Shown piece by piece: positions 50,555-62,485 of a stretch of 64,000 nt of DNA. The number at the start of each line of letters is the position of its first letter. Positions within the stretch are counted from its first letter, which is position 1. Position numbers and translations under genes: made by a program. The notes below the pieces were generated by a model. It ran no database searches, was not told the origin of the DNA, and was given only the letters and a program-made list of their open reading frames with translations. Source of the stretch: Corallium rubrum (taxonomy: Eukaryota > Cnidaria > Anthozoa > Scleralcyonacea > Coralliidae); NCBI GenBank assembly GCA_964035015.1, contig OZ035999.1:3857627-3921626 (forward strand), written 5' to 3'.

Positions 50555-51322
50555 AGACCCCGTTTACACGATGCCGGTACAATTTGAAAACGGAACAAAA
50601 TCATGCCGGTGTGTAAATAACAGACCAAGAAGTCTTGCGTTTACACGGTGCCGGTATATAACATGTCCTCTCACTTGAATATCATGATAATCATCATTTC
50701 TTCACACAGTCGAATCATGAGGATTATCATGATACTCAAGTGAGATTCTGTCCCACATGCGGGATGTTAAACTAAATTGCATATAACAAAAGAACCATTA
50801 GGGGTGTTGTGGTCGGGGTCTGAGAGGCGGGACTTTTTTCCGGAGGGTTGTGGTTAGGGTTAGGTCCAACAGGGGGTTGTGGTTAGGGTTAGGTCCAACA
50901 GGGGGTTGTGGTTAGGATTAGGATTGTCAGGGGGGTTGTGGTTAGGGTTAGGGTCAGGTTTAGAGGTGGGGGTTGAGTTGGGGAAAATGATTATTGTTAA
51001 TTCAACGACATCTCACAAATGACGATAATCATCATTTCGAAATGAGAGGATATGCTGAATATAATGACGGATTAGCATACGACTATACTGCTGACCCGAA
51101 TACTGTGGTCGTATATATCGTGATTACCGTCATCAAACTGTTACGGCACGGGCGTTTACACGATACCGGTTAGTGTTCCGTTTTCATTTCATGCCGTCAA
51201 GGAACCCGTCATTTTGCGCCGTTTTCATGTCATTTTTGTGCCGGTATCGTGTAAACGCAAGGCCTAAACGGCATGGTTTTGTTCCGTTTTCAAATTGTAG
51301 CGGCGTCGTGTAAACGGGGTCT
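50555..51322. mobile_element. Foldback element with GACCCCGTTTACACGA termini
   Basis: Left AGACCCCGTTTACACGATGC and its near-complement at the right form TIRs of about 55 bp, including TTTGAAAACGGAACAAAA. I could not find a clean target duplication. A second, telomere-like element is nested in it (50670-51055). Confidence 0.7.
50670..51055 (+). mobile_element. Foldback with internal degenerate telomere-like array (copy 2)
   Basis: The ends CCTCTCACTTGAATATCATG and a diverged complement (CATCATTTCGAAATGAGAGG) enclose a core running CCCACATGCGGGATGTTAAAC, then GGTTGTGGTTAGGGTTAGG repeated about four times. The core matches the reverse complement of about 755-985. Confidence 0.7.
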
Positions 51323-51847
51323 TCCTAATAACGAGGAATGGACGAGAAATGTATTGCAATCCACGAGCTACGGTCCCAGATGTTTTCTCGCTATGCGTTA
51401 CACGGTGCAAACAATGCGACAATTTATCATTCATCGCAAACATCAACTAGGTTTAATATCTCGTTTTTAAAGTACTGGAGTAGTTTGGCCAACCTCGTAC
51501 CCAGGTCTTTTCAACCCGCAGAAAAAAAGACCTTTCTGAATTTGAAACATGGCAACGTCTTACGTCTAGTTTCTGTTTCAATATAGACCGCAGTTGAACT
51601 CGCGATAGTCAAGAAACAAACTTGCCCGAAAACTACTTTGTATAATACAGTACCATTGAACGCGATGATAAAATAGGTACGCAATGCGTACAGAAGAAAA
51701 TCTACATAAGAATGATGTTTCATGCCAAAATCAAAACAAAAATACTAAAAAAAGCCATTGCCAACAGTCGCTAACAGCTCAGTCAACCATTCTCAGATCA
51801 TGAGTCTTGAAAAATGGGTGTGGTGTTTGTCTGTCACCGAATGGCTT

Positions 51848-54800
51848 TCAGGCTGATGGTTTTAAAGCCTTCGTTGCTGACGCAGCATTTGGAAACATCG
51901 TGTGGTACTGCGACAAGGGGATTGTTTGAGCTAGCAGCTGTTTGCCTGAAATGGATAGAAATTAAAGGTTATAACAGGAAACAACAACAAAGAGCATCAT
52001 ATGATATTGTAACTAGGGTAACTTGTCGTATATACATCACAAGCCTCACTCTGCCAACAGAGTTGGTAAAAGCGTTTTCTTATTTGGTGGGAGGGGATGG
52101 TTGGTGGGAGGAAGCAATTATTCAAGGGAGAAGGCAAACAAAGGTGGGCGATTATTCGAGGAAATACGGCGATAATGGCGTGTTCATGAAAATATGGTAT
52201 ACTATATTTACAAATACCGTAAATTTCTAATAGACCCTGCAGGGCTTATATTATTTCAAAAGACTTTTCTGGGCTTATATTTGGGAAGGCTTATTGTTGT
52301 TGTTATTGTCGCTGGCTTAAATCATAACCCAACGAACTTCGTGTTTGTTTGTTTGTTTGTTTGTTTGTTTGTTTGTTTGTTTGTTTGTTTGTTTTGTTTT
52401 GTTTTGTTTTGTTTTGTTTTGTTTTGTTTTGTTTTGTTTTGTTTTGTTTTGTTTGGTGGGGAGGGCTTATAATAGGGAGGCAGGTTAATATTTGGGACAG
52501 CTTATTTTCGAAACTTTACGACATGTTATAGTTGGCTGGAGACAGACAAATGGAAGCCCTTATAGTCCGTTTCAGCTTGCTTTTTGAAATCCGATACGTA
52601 TAATTGAAAAGAACATTCCGAACTACGCTGCAATGTTCCGAACTACGTTGCGAGGTAGATACAAATTTAAGTCGGCAATTTGTTTCTGCTTAACCAAGTA
52701 TCTATTATTATATTCTATACAACAAATAATCTTCTCCTCCGTGATTTTACCAAAGGAATTCAATTTAAAGCTTATTAAATTCGAATTTCACGACGAACTT
52801 CACAACGAACTTCCGTACCAAGTTCCCAACCTTCCAACGAATGTTGACAAACGAATTTCAAAAGCAAGCTGAAACTGACTATAACGATACATTCGACTTA
52901 CCTGCAAACCATCTGCCCTGCATAGTTCTTGAAGCAGCTACGGCAACGTCGGGCGTGGCACATTTGATGTAAACATTGCCCTGAAACGAAATGAAATGAA
53001 ATTAAGAAAAGTTTACTTCTATAATATAGCATCTTAATCAGAGAAAAGCAGGCAAGTCTGCCTCTCGCCGCTGTTGTCTGCATGTTACCAAAGTTAAGCA
53101 CGAAGGTGTAGAACTAACCTGAGTGGAATTCTTATCAACATGTATATGAACAATACTGCCAAATTTAGACAGTTCATCTAGAACATCATCTTGAATATCC
53201 AAATGCCAATCATCTTCTTTTTCCCTATAAAAACATCGGAATTTAATCTTAATCTTTACCTCTCACACATAAATTGAAAACTTATTTGCAACTCACTTTT
53301 CACCCAAATCTTCGGAAGTTCATTCCGAAGTTCGTTGGGAAGTTCGTAGTTCGTTTTGAACTACGAATTTGATTGGTTGATTGGTTCCTAGCAGCCAATC
53401 AAACGCGTAATTCAAAACGAACTTTGAACTTCCCAACGAACTTGCGAACTTCGGAACGAACATCCGAAGATTTGGGCGAAAAGTGAGTTGCAAACGACAT
53501 TAATTATTACTAAAAAGAGTTCAATTTACTCACTTGGTAGGGTCAAACATGTTACTGATCATTAAGCATGGAGTCGGCAGAGGGATGGTTACGGGAGTCT
53601 GAACAACAGGAACCGTAGGATTGGCTGGTGGAAGACCAGGTACAGTGAGACCTAGGGAAAGAAAACTGTTAGTCACAAAAAAAGATAGACTTCATTGCAC
53701 GTGATACAAAATAAATTTGAAGTGATCCGAAACACGTTTGAAGTTCCAGACGAGGGATCCATACTGAAATCAGATGGGTATATTACAAGTAATATTTGGC
53801 ATTTCACTCGATTAAACTGGATGTTGCTCATTTTCAAGTTTGATACTACTCAAATCAGTAGAGCGAGACATAGACGATGTTTTCATCGCTTCCGAAGCGA
53901 CAGTTTCATTAACCACAGATTAATTTCAAAGCAATCACGAGGTGTATTCTTATGTACCACGTGATAAGTTACGCGTTAACGATTGGATGTTTATCACGTG
54001 GTACATGAGACTACACCTCGTGATTGCTTTGAAATATGATCTGCGGTTAATAAAACTGACACTTCAGAAGCGATAAAAAAATCATCCATGTCTCGCTCTA
54101 CTGATTTGAGTAGTAAGTTTTGAGTGCAAGTGTTCTTCGAACTATTTTACCCAGAACAATTTCTGAATTCCTCAGCGGAAGCAGAACCCACAACCTTCTG
54201 ATCGCCGGTAAGACGCGGAAATGTTTCTGACTAAAATAGTTCGACGAACATTTTACTCAATTCTCATAACCGAGGCTTCCGAACTAGCATACCCGTCTCT
54301 TCTATTAACTGAACATACATTTGATAGGTTTTCCTAACTATGTTTCTTACTTGTATGGAAGTGTCTTCACATAAATCATAGTCAATCGAGATATGGTCTG
54401 GAAACTCGGCAAACTTCAAAGCGCCTATAATGAGCTGTGATTTTATGTTGAACCGTACCTTACACCGTGCACATCTTTTGTTTTAGGTTTATTAATATTT
54501 AAATAGCACGGTTGAGTGATTGAACTGAAACGTTGCTATTGGACAATTCGTTCATTATACTAAAATACAATGTGTGTTCAGTGACAGTGCACCGTGCACA
54601 AAAATGCATAAAGGCGAACAAAAAGATAGACCAAAGATTTTAGCTGAGTTTCCAGACCATATCTCGATTGACTATGCATAAATTCAGTAGACAACAAGTA
54701 ACTTTCGCCTAAGACTATGTTCAGAAAATGTACGATAGAAAACGCACCAGTGTTTACAGTGTTCACGTAAAATTATCCCTCGTGTACAAAAAGAAGCAAA

Positions 54801-57800
54801 GTCATAAGAATTCGTAAAGAACTCTTATGCGTACACCACTTAACAGTTAGGTGGTGATATAGAGGTAGCAAAGCGGTATGGGAAGCAAGGCGGTGCAAGT
54901 CAGAAACACGGACGAAAGGGAGCCGAAAGGAACCGCCGGCTCCTTTACTGGCTTACTGTATTTGGCTCATCAGGCCGACGCCATGACCCAAACCACTAAA
55001 ATCACTCGCTACTTAATACTATGCGCCAGTCACTGTAGCCCCTGCAGTAGCGTACTTACCAGCGGAGTGTCCCTGTGATAATTTCTGCATGAGAGCTGCC
55101 CTTGCAGCTGCATTCATTTCAATACCACCTTTCTCGTATTCTTCATCATCAAGGAACGACAGACCACTCGAGTCACCTCTTTCGGTCACCGGACCAACCT
55201 TTATCGGCCGACCAGCCAACTCAAACCCATTCATTTGCTCCATGGCCCTCTTAGCACTGTCTGGCTCACGGAATTGAATGAAGCAGTACCCTTTTGATCT
55301 GCCGGACTCAGAGTCATAAATCATCTGGACATTATCGATGACACCAAAAGGCTCGAAGATCGCCTTTATCATTTGTTCAGTGATGTTGAAGTGCAGGGAG
55401 CCAACATAACAACGGGTAGGTCCGATTGGTCTTTTCAACTTTTCTTGCTCTGCAGCGAGTCTGTTCTTCTCAGCCTGTGTTTCTTGCACAATAATCGGTG
55501 CTCCAATCAATTTCTGCCCAGTCATCTTAATTGCCTGCAAACACAGCATAAAAAGTTATATGCATGGTCAACACAAATTTTAAGTGTGTATTCTAAAGCA
55601 CGTGTTCTTTTTTCTCCATACGACTATTCTGTAAAAAAAAGAGATTTGGCATACATGTGCTGACGGAACAAACTGTTAAACTTACGAGAGGCACTGCCGA
55701 TGCATCTGTGAACTCAACATAAGCGATTCCCTTGGAACGCCTTGAGTTTCGATCAGAAATGATCCTGACGTCTCGCACCTAAACAACATGAAAAATAGAA
55801 AGAAGTCACCTTCTTGGACAAAATAATGATCAAAGATGACTGTAAAACAAACAAAAAATTAGGCACTTTAAAAAAAGTTTTAATTATTATGTAGCCATAC
55901 CTGTCCAACTTTAGAGAAAAATTCTTCCAGATCCCGTGGTCTGATATTACGTGCCAACTGCATACAGAACACAGTACGCCGGTCTCGTTCTTCAACAGTG
56001 ATGGACTCATCCCGAGGTAAGACTTGCCAATGACCACTGTAGACAAGACAAGAAGATAATATAGTGTATATACAGTATATATATTTATAAAATAGGTTGC
56101 ATCTTACACACGCTGTGATTACCGTGTTTATATCAGGCTATGCAAACACGGTTGTAATGTCACGACAAATTTCTTAGCCTTAGGCCCGGTTCACACTATA
56201 CCGGATAGCTTTTGTGCCGGCACGAAAACCATATCGGATAGGCCTTCTGTTCACACATTGAACGCCTGCTCCGGCACAATTTCTGTGCCGGCACGCCGCT
56301 CCTATCTCGGAAGAGGTACATCTTGTATCGGATAGCTTTTTGTGCCGTTCCAGCTCCAGTGTGAACGGAGTTCGAAATCGTACCGGAAGTAAATTAATAG
56401 CGTGGGAATTGGTTGTATCGTCAGGTTTTCGTGCCGGCACAAAAGCTATCCGGTATAGTGTGAACGGGGCTTACTTCGGCACAATATCGTGCCGATCGAA
56501 TCTGTTTACACTATACTGGATATTTTTTGTGCCAGCACGAAAACCTATCCGGTATAGTGTGAACGGGGCTTACTTCGGCACAATATCGTGCCGATCGAAT
56601 CTGTTTACACTATACTGGATATTTTTTGTGCCAGCACGAAAACCTATCCGGTATAGTGTGAACGGGGCTTACTTCGGCACAATATCGTGCCGATCGAATC
56701 TGTTTACACTATACTGGATATTTTTTGTGCCAGCACGAAAACCTATCCGGTATAGTGTGAACGGGGCTTACTTCGGCACAATATCGTGCCGATCGAATCT
56801 GTTTACACTATACTGGATATTTTTTGTGCCAGCACGAAAACCTATCCGGTATAGTGTGAACGGGGCTTACTTCGGCACAATATCGTGCCGATCGAATCTG
56901 TTTACACTATACTGGATATTTTTTGTGCCAGCACGAAAAGCTATCCGGTATAGTGTGAACGGGGCTTTATTTCATAAAAGAAATGGATGATGCACTGTGT
57001 TTATATAACCTGATGCAAACACTCGAGTGAGTTTGAGAGAATTCGAAATTTGTGTTTGTGTTTGTGTTTGTGTTTGTGTTTGTGTTTGTGTTTGTGTTTG
57101 TGTTTGTGTTTGTGTTTGTGTTTGTGTTTGTGTTTGTGTTTGTGTTTGTGTTTGTGTTTGTGTTTGTGTTTGTGTTTGTGTTTGTGTTTGTGTTTGTGTT
57201 TGTGTTTGTGTTTGTGTTTGTGTTTGTGTTTGATGATTACATTCTAGTTGTAGACGACAGAGTCCTAGTGAAACGTCTGGTATTCTACGATTCAGGAATT
57301 CTTCGGACTATACATTGCTCTCTCCATCAGTCTACACGTTTGCAGTCCTCGCCATCTCTATACCCACCTGTCATCACTGCCACTTCTGGACCTTCGCTTT
57401 CTCTCTCTTTCCCTTCGGTCATCATTTCTGTCTCGACCACGTGGTCCACCAGGGCTGGATCTTCTCCTCTCTCTGCTACCACTTCGTCTCCGTCTATCCT
57501 TGCTACCACTTCGGCTGCGTCGTTTTCTATCACCACTACGGCTTCGCTTTCTCTCGCGCTCTCGACTTTTTGATCTACACAAAAAAAGAGAAGAGAATTC
57601 CATCACCAGTTTATTAACTTATTGACGTCTGAAGAGTGCTTTTGACAAGTATAAAAATCTTCTGGTATTAGAGTAAAATCACTAAAATGTAAGAAGGGCC
57701 GTTTTGTGGCTGGACTATATATAAAACTTTATTTACCCTCAGTTAGAAATATAGCACACAAGACTTATTTAGTAAAACTATATACATAATATAAATAACT

Positions 57801-60800
57801 ACAATGCGTTCGAATAAGATTCTTAAAAATACTAATATTATCTGCCGCTTTTATCTCGTCTGGCAGATTGTTCCATATTTTTGGTCCCATATATTTCAGT
57901 GATTTCTGACCATTAGTATATAACTGTGTAATAAAAGTAGTGTGCTGCGTAGGCAGTGTAGAAACAACAATCGAAATATAGTAAGGTTAGATATACTGCC
58001 GAAACAGAGAACGTAGGAGTCTAACGTTTCGAGCGAAGGCCCTTCGTCAGAGAGAAATGTGTTGTTAAACTGTGATTTCTGACCATTAGTAACTGGTCTA
58101 AACATGCAGTCATTAAAACAGAATGTGACAAACAGTATTGTGGCTCAAAAGGAAGGGTATAAACATAGAGATACCGGGAACTTCGTTATATCGGGGTTTG
58201 CTATATCGCGGTTTCATTGAAGTAACTTTTAAGCTATGCTCAAAACATTTAAGCTAGAGTAGCGTCAAATTATAATTATATCTTGATCAAAAATGTTTTC
58301 ACTTGCAGATTTATCAGCAAGTAAAATAAGGTCCATGCTAAACAACGCATTATAAACGAATTGTGAATTGTTTCAATTTTATACTCAATTCACGTGCAAC
58401 ATACAGTACTATAACTCGATTAAATTCGATTGACCTGAGTGAATTTAATAATACATACATAGTCTGAGATTGGAAGCCAATTTCAATTAAATCCGGCCTA
58501 GAACGCCTCGTTTCGCGCAGTCCTAAGGCAAAAAAAAAGTCTTCTGTTTCTGGTCAGCGCGTGCGTCAGCTTTTTTCTTGCGCGTGAATACTTTTTTTTT
58601 AACATTTTTAATATTAATTGATTACAAATGACACCAGCGGATATTAAATATTTGATCGGTCTATTCTCAACCAATGTTTCCGATGAAAACCGCTCTTATG
58701 TTTGCGGGTACCGATTGAAGATTTCATATTTCAATCATGTGTTCATGCATGCTACATGTTCAGTATACCATATGACAAGTGTATATTATAAGAATGCTCA
58801 CCGTATTTCAGATGTCTATTCAATCTAGCCTAGTTTCTAAGCCTTTCGTTTCCGCCATGAGCTTGGCCGCGTAGTTGGTTTGGTTTCTTGGGAAGACTGG
58901 GGAGAGGCTGGAAACGAGTAGGCCTCTAGCAACATTCGTAAAAATGTCTTGCCCAGAATCGTTCTGGCCCTACGAGTGTTTCTGGGGATCTAGCGTAGCG
59001 ACAGTATATTATATAAAAAGCATTAGGAAGTCTGTGAAGATTTTACCAAAGACCTTGGCCATCAAAGGAAGGAAATTATGGAATCATGATGGAATATACT
59101 CCAATTGGAGCTCGAAATGAAAATTTAACTGTTTAACTTTCAACTTTTGGCGGTTGCAGAAGGAAAGCTAGTGATAAGAAGCTAGTGATAAGAAGCTAGG
59201 ACAATGAACCTTCGTCGATCAGAGGTGAGTAGGCTTGTATTATTTTATGCAGATGGAAATAGTAAGTGTCGGGAAACAGGACGTCATAACGTCACAATTC
59301 TTCCTCAATAAACAACTGAGCTGCAAAGTGAAAGTGTTTACGAATGTTGCTAGGCCTTCCCCAGCGGGTCCATTCAGATCACTTCCGAAACGTGTCAAGC
59401 GAGGAAGGCCTAGAAACTAGGCAATGTTCAATCAAGGTTTGCCTTGGGGAAAAAGAAGGCAAAAAGAAGGCGGAAAAAAGGCGGAAAAAAGGCGGGGAAA
59501 AAGGCGGAAAAAGGCGAAAAAACCCGCGTCACCGCGTCGATTTTGGGCATGTGCCCTGACCAGAAACATACATTTATTATTTTTATTTTACCTCCTTCTT
59601 CTTGCCCTCTTGTTATGGCCTCTATCTCTACTTTTGCTCCTACTGCGGCTTTTACTCTTACTTCTGCTGCGACTTTGCCTTTTCTTCTTAGATCTTAAAA
59701 AATAAAATATTAAATTAATTGACGAGAGATCAAAACCAATATACCATGACAGGGTTTCTTCTAGTTAAATGTCCAGTTCCACATGCCGGTATACTGTAGT
59801 CGAAACTAGCCGAATGAGTAGGACTGAGAAAAGTTTGATTTAAGTTGGTACTTGATCAACGTACAAGGCAGCAGAAGACGGTGAACTGATATTAGAAGTG
59901 ACTTCACGTACAATACAATACAATACAATACAATACAATACAATATTTATTTATTGTCGATGGACGTGGGGAGTCGTTGCCCATTCTCCCGAGCCAGAGG
60001 CTCGCGTTGCAAACGCTCGACCATTAAAATAAATATAAATAAATAGATTACAAGTAATAAATAGGTATAACAATAACAGTTATAAACTAGGTTTAACAGT
60101 AATAGATGACCATATTTGGATCATTTTTAATCAAGGCAATCGTCGTCGCTCATTTGATTTCATTTATTCTTTAACCAATTTCTGGTGTTGTCCTCCAGTT
60201 GTTTTAAGCCGGTAGCACGATATGCCGGATGTCTTGGTAGACACCACACTCACACATGCTTATTCTTGGGCACTGATCATTTACAAGAATGCGCTTGTAT
60301 GTGACCAGTCTAATCTGTTTAGGCGGACGAGGGCTTTGCGCTGAAGGCCAGAACCACTTGGTCTGGTAGAGGGTTCTGGTATGTAGTGGTGGAGGGATCA
60401 GGAATATTAAGTAGTCCACGTACGTCCTGAGGCTGATGCATGACCAGTACTCTCTCTACTGTCCAGCAGCCAGTTTTCTGACAGGGGGTGCAGCTCGTTC
60501 AATGTGTTGGTACAAGAGGCAGAGATTGTTAGTTACAAAATCACATATTCGAATACTGTACACAATGCACCTTAACAAGGCCAATCGTAAAGAATGAGAC
60601 TAATATACTGAGAAAACTCGGATAATTAGAATTCTAATTGGAACTCAGGAACATTTTCTAGAAAAAACCCTGTATGTAAGCAAAAGTGCATGTGGCCAAA
60701 CAATTTGTCTCATTATCATGTGATACACGGCTATAACTTTTTGGTTCAATTTCCTTGTGGCAAGAGTCCACATGAATGTGGCCATGCGCATTACCTTTAT

Positions 60801-61930
60801 ACCACGATCAATTTTGCACTCATCTGTTTAAAACAAGAGAAAACTTTGTTACTAGCAAATCCATGGAAATATGGTGTTTTAGTCACAAATCAAGTGACAT
60901 GCACTCCGACTGAATATATTGTGGCAAATGTTGAAGGTGTCCAGGGCAAACGCTGCAATTTGGTACAATCCAGTCCACTTGACAACTTGAGAACTATCTT
61001 AATTTTGATAACATGGTATTAAATTCCAAATAGTGATAACTGTTTCAATACCATTCATCTTTGAGAACATTTTAGACAGTGCGCCCTGTGGGCAATAATT
61101 GAATATCACTTATAGTTATTGCATCACTTAGTACAAAGACAATATACGTTATGATAATCATACAGCTTTACATGGTGACTGGAATTTTAACAACAGCGGG
61201 ATTTTCTAACCGCCAAGCTACTCAAATTGGTAGAATGTACTGTACTGGTAGGTCTAATTGAGACAGGTTTGGTGTAAACATTAATTACCTATCACAGGGT
61301 GCACATACTATAAGACAGGTAGAGTAACTGTAATTGTTTCAACGGGTTATGCAATCACTTTTTCTACAGTAAACTACACAGCGTTTTCTGGGACCCTTGG
61401 TTTAAAAAATATCCTGCACTTGTTAGTACAAAAAAAACACAAGTTCTTGAATTCCAAACAAACATCCCTTTAACAATCTTTTCTCAATTACTAGTATTTA
61501 ATGTAACTATTTTTTTAAGGGTTATGGAAATACTCTTCCTACAATGGTACCATATTTAACTACATAGTTTTTGGGGGCCCTTTGTTAAAAAATAACCTGT
61601 GCTTGTTAGTATAAAATGGACAAAAGTTCTTGAATTCCAGACAAACATCCCTGTAATAATTTCTTCTCAATTACTGGTATCTAAAAATTTTTGTCTACCT
61701 AGGATGAAGACAAGAAACAGTTTCTCAATATAATTGCCAAAAACTTAATTATGTAAAGTTAGAAATTTTGAACAAAAAACCTGCCAGAAGTATAACTGTT
61801 TCTATTAGAAGTGTTCATGATATGCAATTCTACTTTTAAAATATTTTCTCTTGTTGTGTAACTTGTTGTCTTACCGTCGACTTCTATCTTCATCATCAGA
61901 GTCATATTTCTTGCTCTTGCCATTATCCAT
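51848..61930 (-). CDS. RBM39: RBM39-type splicing factor: SR-rich N-terminus, two RRMs and UHM (10 coding exons, 489 aa)
   Basis: Minus-strand exons: 61930-61875, 59693-59592, 57574-57368, 56036-55901, 55778-55686, 55534-55060, 53651-53534, 53224-53119, 52980-52902, 51945-51848 (TGA). All are GT-AG and phases close to 490 codons. Exons 1-3 encode an Arg/Ser-rich domain. Exons 4-6 carry RRM1 (RNP2 TVFCMQLA, RNP1 SKGIAYVEF) and RRM2 (RNP2 CYVGSLHF, RNP1 SKGYCFIQF), with FELAGRP after it. Exons 8-10 form the U2AF-homology motif, including the GRWFAG loop. The product is expected to be nuclear and to act in U2-snRNP/U2AF-dependent 3' splice site recognition. The last exon is short and separated by a TE-filled intron; I identified it from QYHTMFP, equivalent to the YHNLFP of vertebrate RBM39. 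Vertebrate RBM39 is about 530 aa. Confidence 0.93.
52341..52454. repeat. (TTTG)n-(TTTTG)n microsatellite in the last RBM39 intron
   Basis: A TTTG block of about 50 bp is followed by a TTTTG block of about 65 bp. Confidence 0.97.
52561..52882. mobile_element. MITE in the last RBM39 intron
   Basis: The TIR TAGTCCGTTTCAGCTTGCTT and its complement lie next to TA dinucleotides on both sides. The right end is about 20 bp from the donor of RBM39 coding exon 9. The interior repeats GAACTTC/GAAGTTC motifs seen in 53288-53496. Confidence 0.65.
53288..53496. mobile_element. Foldback element in RBM39 intron between exons 7 and 8
   Basis: GCAACTCACTTTTCACCCAA at the left and its near-complement at the right form arms of about 85 bp built from repeated GAAGTTCGT motifs. 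It would give a strong hairpin in pre-mRNA. Confidence 0.7.
53844..54115. mobile_element. Foldback element in RBM39 intron
   Basis: The arms begin TACTACTCAAATCAGTAGAG and close with the complement. Arms of about 110 bp contain TACCACGTGATAA and CAATCACGAGGTGTA in both orientations. The whole element can form one long hairpin. Confidence 0.75.
54377..54676. mobile_element. 300-bp MITE with 31-bp TIR and 7-bp TSD (copy 1)
   Basis: The TIR CATAGTCAATCGAGATATGG and its complement bound the element. CATAAAT is duplicated at 54370-54376 and 54677-54683. It lies in the RBM39 intron between coding exons 6 and 7. It is a full homologue of 62486-62780. Confidence 0.85.
56183..56966. mobile_element. 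Harbinger-like MITE with internal 99-bp tandem array, TSD TTA
   Basis: The left end GGCCCGGTTCACACTATACCGG and right end CCGGTATAGTGTGAACGGGGCT are inverted. TTA flanks at 56180-56182 and 56967-56969. The interior from about 56462 is five near-identical 99-bp units. The element lies in the RBM39 intron between coding exons 3 and 4. An apparent 216-aa ORF on the plus strand here is only the translated array. Confidence 0.8.
56462..56960. repeat. 99-bp tandem repeat, about 5 copies
   Basis: The period measured between GAACGGGGCTTAC occurrences (56462, 56561, and so on) is 99 bp. Copies are nearly identical. Each unit contains both GGTATAGTGTGAACGG and TTTACACTATACTGG, so each repeat is itself a small foldback made of the element's terminal sequence. 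Confidence 0.9.
57049..57231. repeat. (TTTGTG)n hexanucleotide array in RBM39 intron 3
   Basis: About 30 perfect copies. In the transcript sense it is (CACAAA)n, about 140 bp downstream of the exon 3 donor. Confidence 0.98.
57716..58145 (-). pseudogene. LINE ORF2 C-terminal fragment, interrupted
   Basis: The minus strand encodes FRPVTNGQKS and then KYMGPKIWNNLPDEIK, the C-terminal signature of CR1/L2-type elements, followed by a stop and a tail with AATAAAGTTTT. The reading frame is split by a 153-bp insertion at 57919-58071. It lies in the RBM39 intron between exons 2 and 3. Confidence 0.75.
57919..58071 (-). mobile_element. 153-bp retroelement insertion with 20-bp target-site duplication
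   Basis: GTGATTTCTGACCATTAGTA is duplicated exactly at 57899-57918 and 58072-58091. The insert reads on the minus strand CTGACGAAGGGCCTTCGCTC, GAAACGTTAGAC, ACGTTCTCTG, TTCGGCAGTATAT, then GCCTACGCAGCACACTAC. Related fragments lie at 17765-17870 and 21410-21545. CTGACGA and GAAAC suggest a hammerhead-like relic, but stem I cannot be built. Confidence 0.75.
58150..59150. other. RBM39 intron 2 sequence without a clear element
   Basis: Contains ACTTCGTTATATCGGGGTTT and CTATATCGCGGTTT near 58183-58215, similar to termini of pogo/Tigger-type transposons, but no partner terminus was found. The rest is unassigned. Confidence 0.4.
59160..59200. repeat. 15-bp tandem repeat, three copies
   Basis: AAGCTAGTGATAAGA is repeated in tandem. 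Confidence 0.85.
59448..59525. repeat. Purine-rich minisatellite
   Basis: AAAGGCGGAAAAAAGGCGG-type units, lying about 65 bp downstream (transcript sense) of the RBM39 exon 2 donor. Lys/Gly/Arg ORFs here are read-through. Confidence 0.8.
59915..60490 (-). pseudogene. 3' fragment of another non-LTR retrotransposon
   Basis: The minus strand encodes a peptide ending CPRISMCECGVYQDIRHIV, resembling the Cys-His C-terminal motif of LINE ORF2 proteins. A 3' UTR follows, and a terminal (TATTG)n tail, seen on the plus strand as (CAATA)n at 59915-59945. The simple-repeat tail marks the element end. Confidence 0.65.
61350..61690. repeat. Diverged tandem duplication, unit about 180 bp
   Basis: AGTTCTTGAATTCCA(A/G)ACAAACATCCCT, CTTGTTAGTA and TCTCAATTACT occur at 61442-61500 and 61624-61680. 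It lies in RBM39 intron 1. Confidence 0.75.
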
Positions 61931-62254
61931 TGTCTAGAAAAAGAAAGTCACAATTAACAAGAGTCAAAAATTGATTTATTTAGTAACACTGTTAAGACAT
62001 TCCACTGGCTTTTAAAATTCATCTCATTAAATACCAACTACCTAAACCAAAATAAAGAGATTATCGTAGTTATTTATCAGCAGAGGAAGTCTTTGATATA
62101 TTATATGTAGTTTTTACTTGTACTTTATTATAATTGTACATTTTATTCTTGCTACAGTTTTCCTAACTCATTAATAACTAGGCCAGTCAAAAGTAAACAA
62201 GTAAAATTATTTGATGTTAGACAGTGTAAAATAAATGGGCTATTTTAGTATGCC

Positions 62255-62350
62255 TTAACTCTTTCCTGTCCAAATTGGTCTTTGGTATTTTATTCTGGCA
62301 CCAGAGGATTTTATTCACCTCTTTGGAAGCCTCGGACAGGAATGAGTTAT
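62255..62350. mobile_element. 100-bp MITE family, copy C
   Basis: TTAACTCTTTCCTGTCC through GGACAGGAATGAGTTA, in opposite orientation to copies A and B. Confidence 0.78.
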
Positions 62351-62485
62351 AAACTCTCTCTCTAACTCTTTCCTGTCCAAATGAGTCCAAGGTCCGAATT
62401 AACGCTTCGTAAATCGCGAAGCAATTATGAAAATTTCTGAAAATGTAGCAATTATGAAAAATGTAGCGTAACGACTAAGTAAGGT

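Noticed and set aside
56340..56990. 216-codon ORF with 33-residue repeats
   Set aside because: The 99-bp transposon array is a multiple of three, so the repeat stays in one frame. It is intronic and antisense to RBM39.
58180..58225. Pogo/Tigger-type transposon
   Set aside because: Only one terminus-like segment was seen, with no transposase fragment or opposite end.
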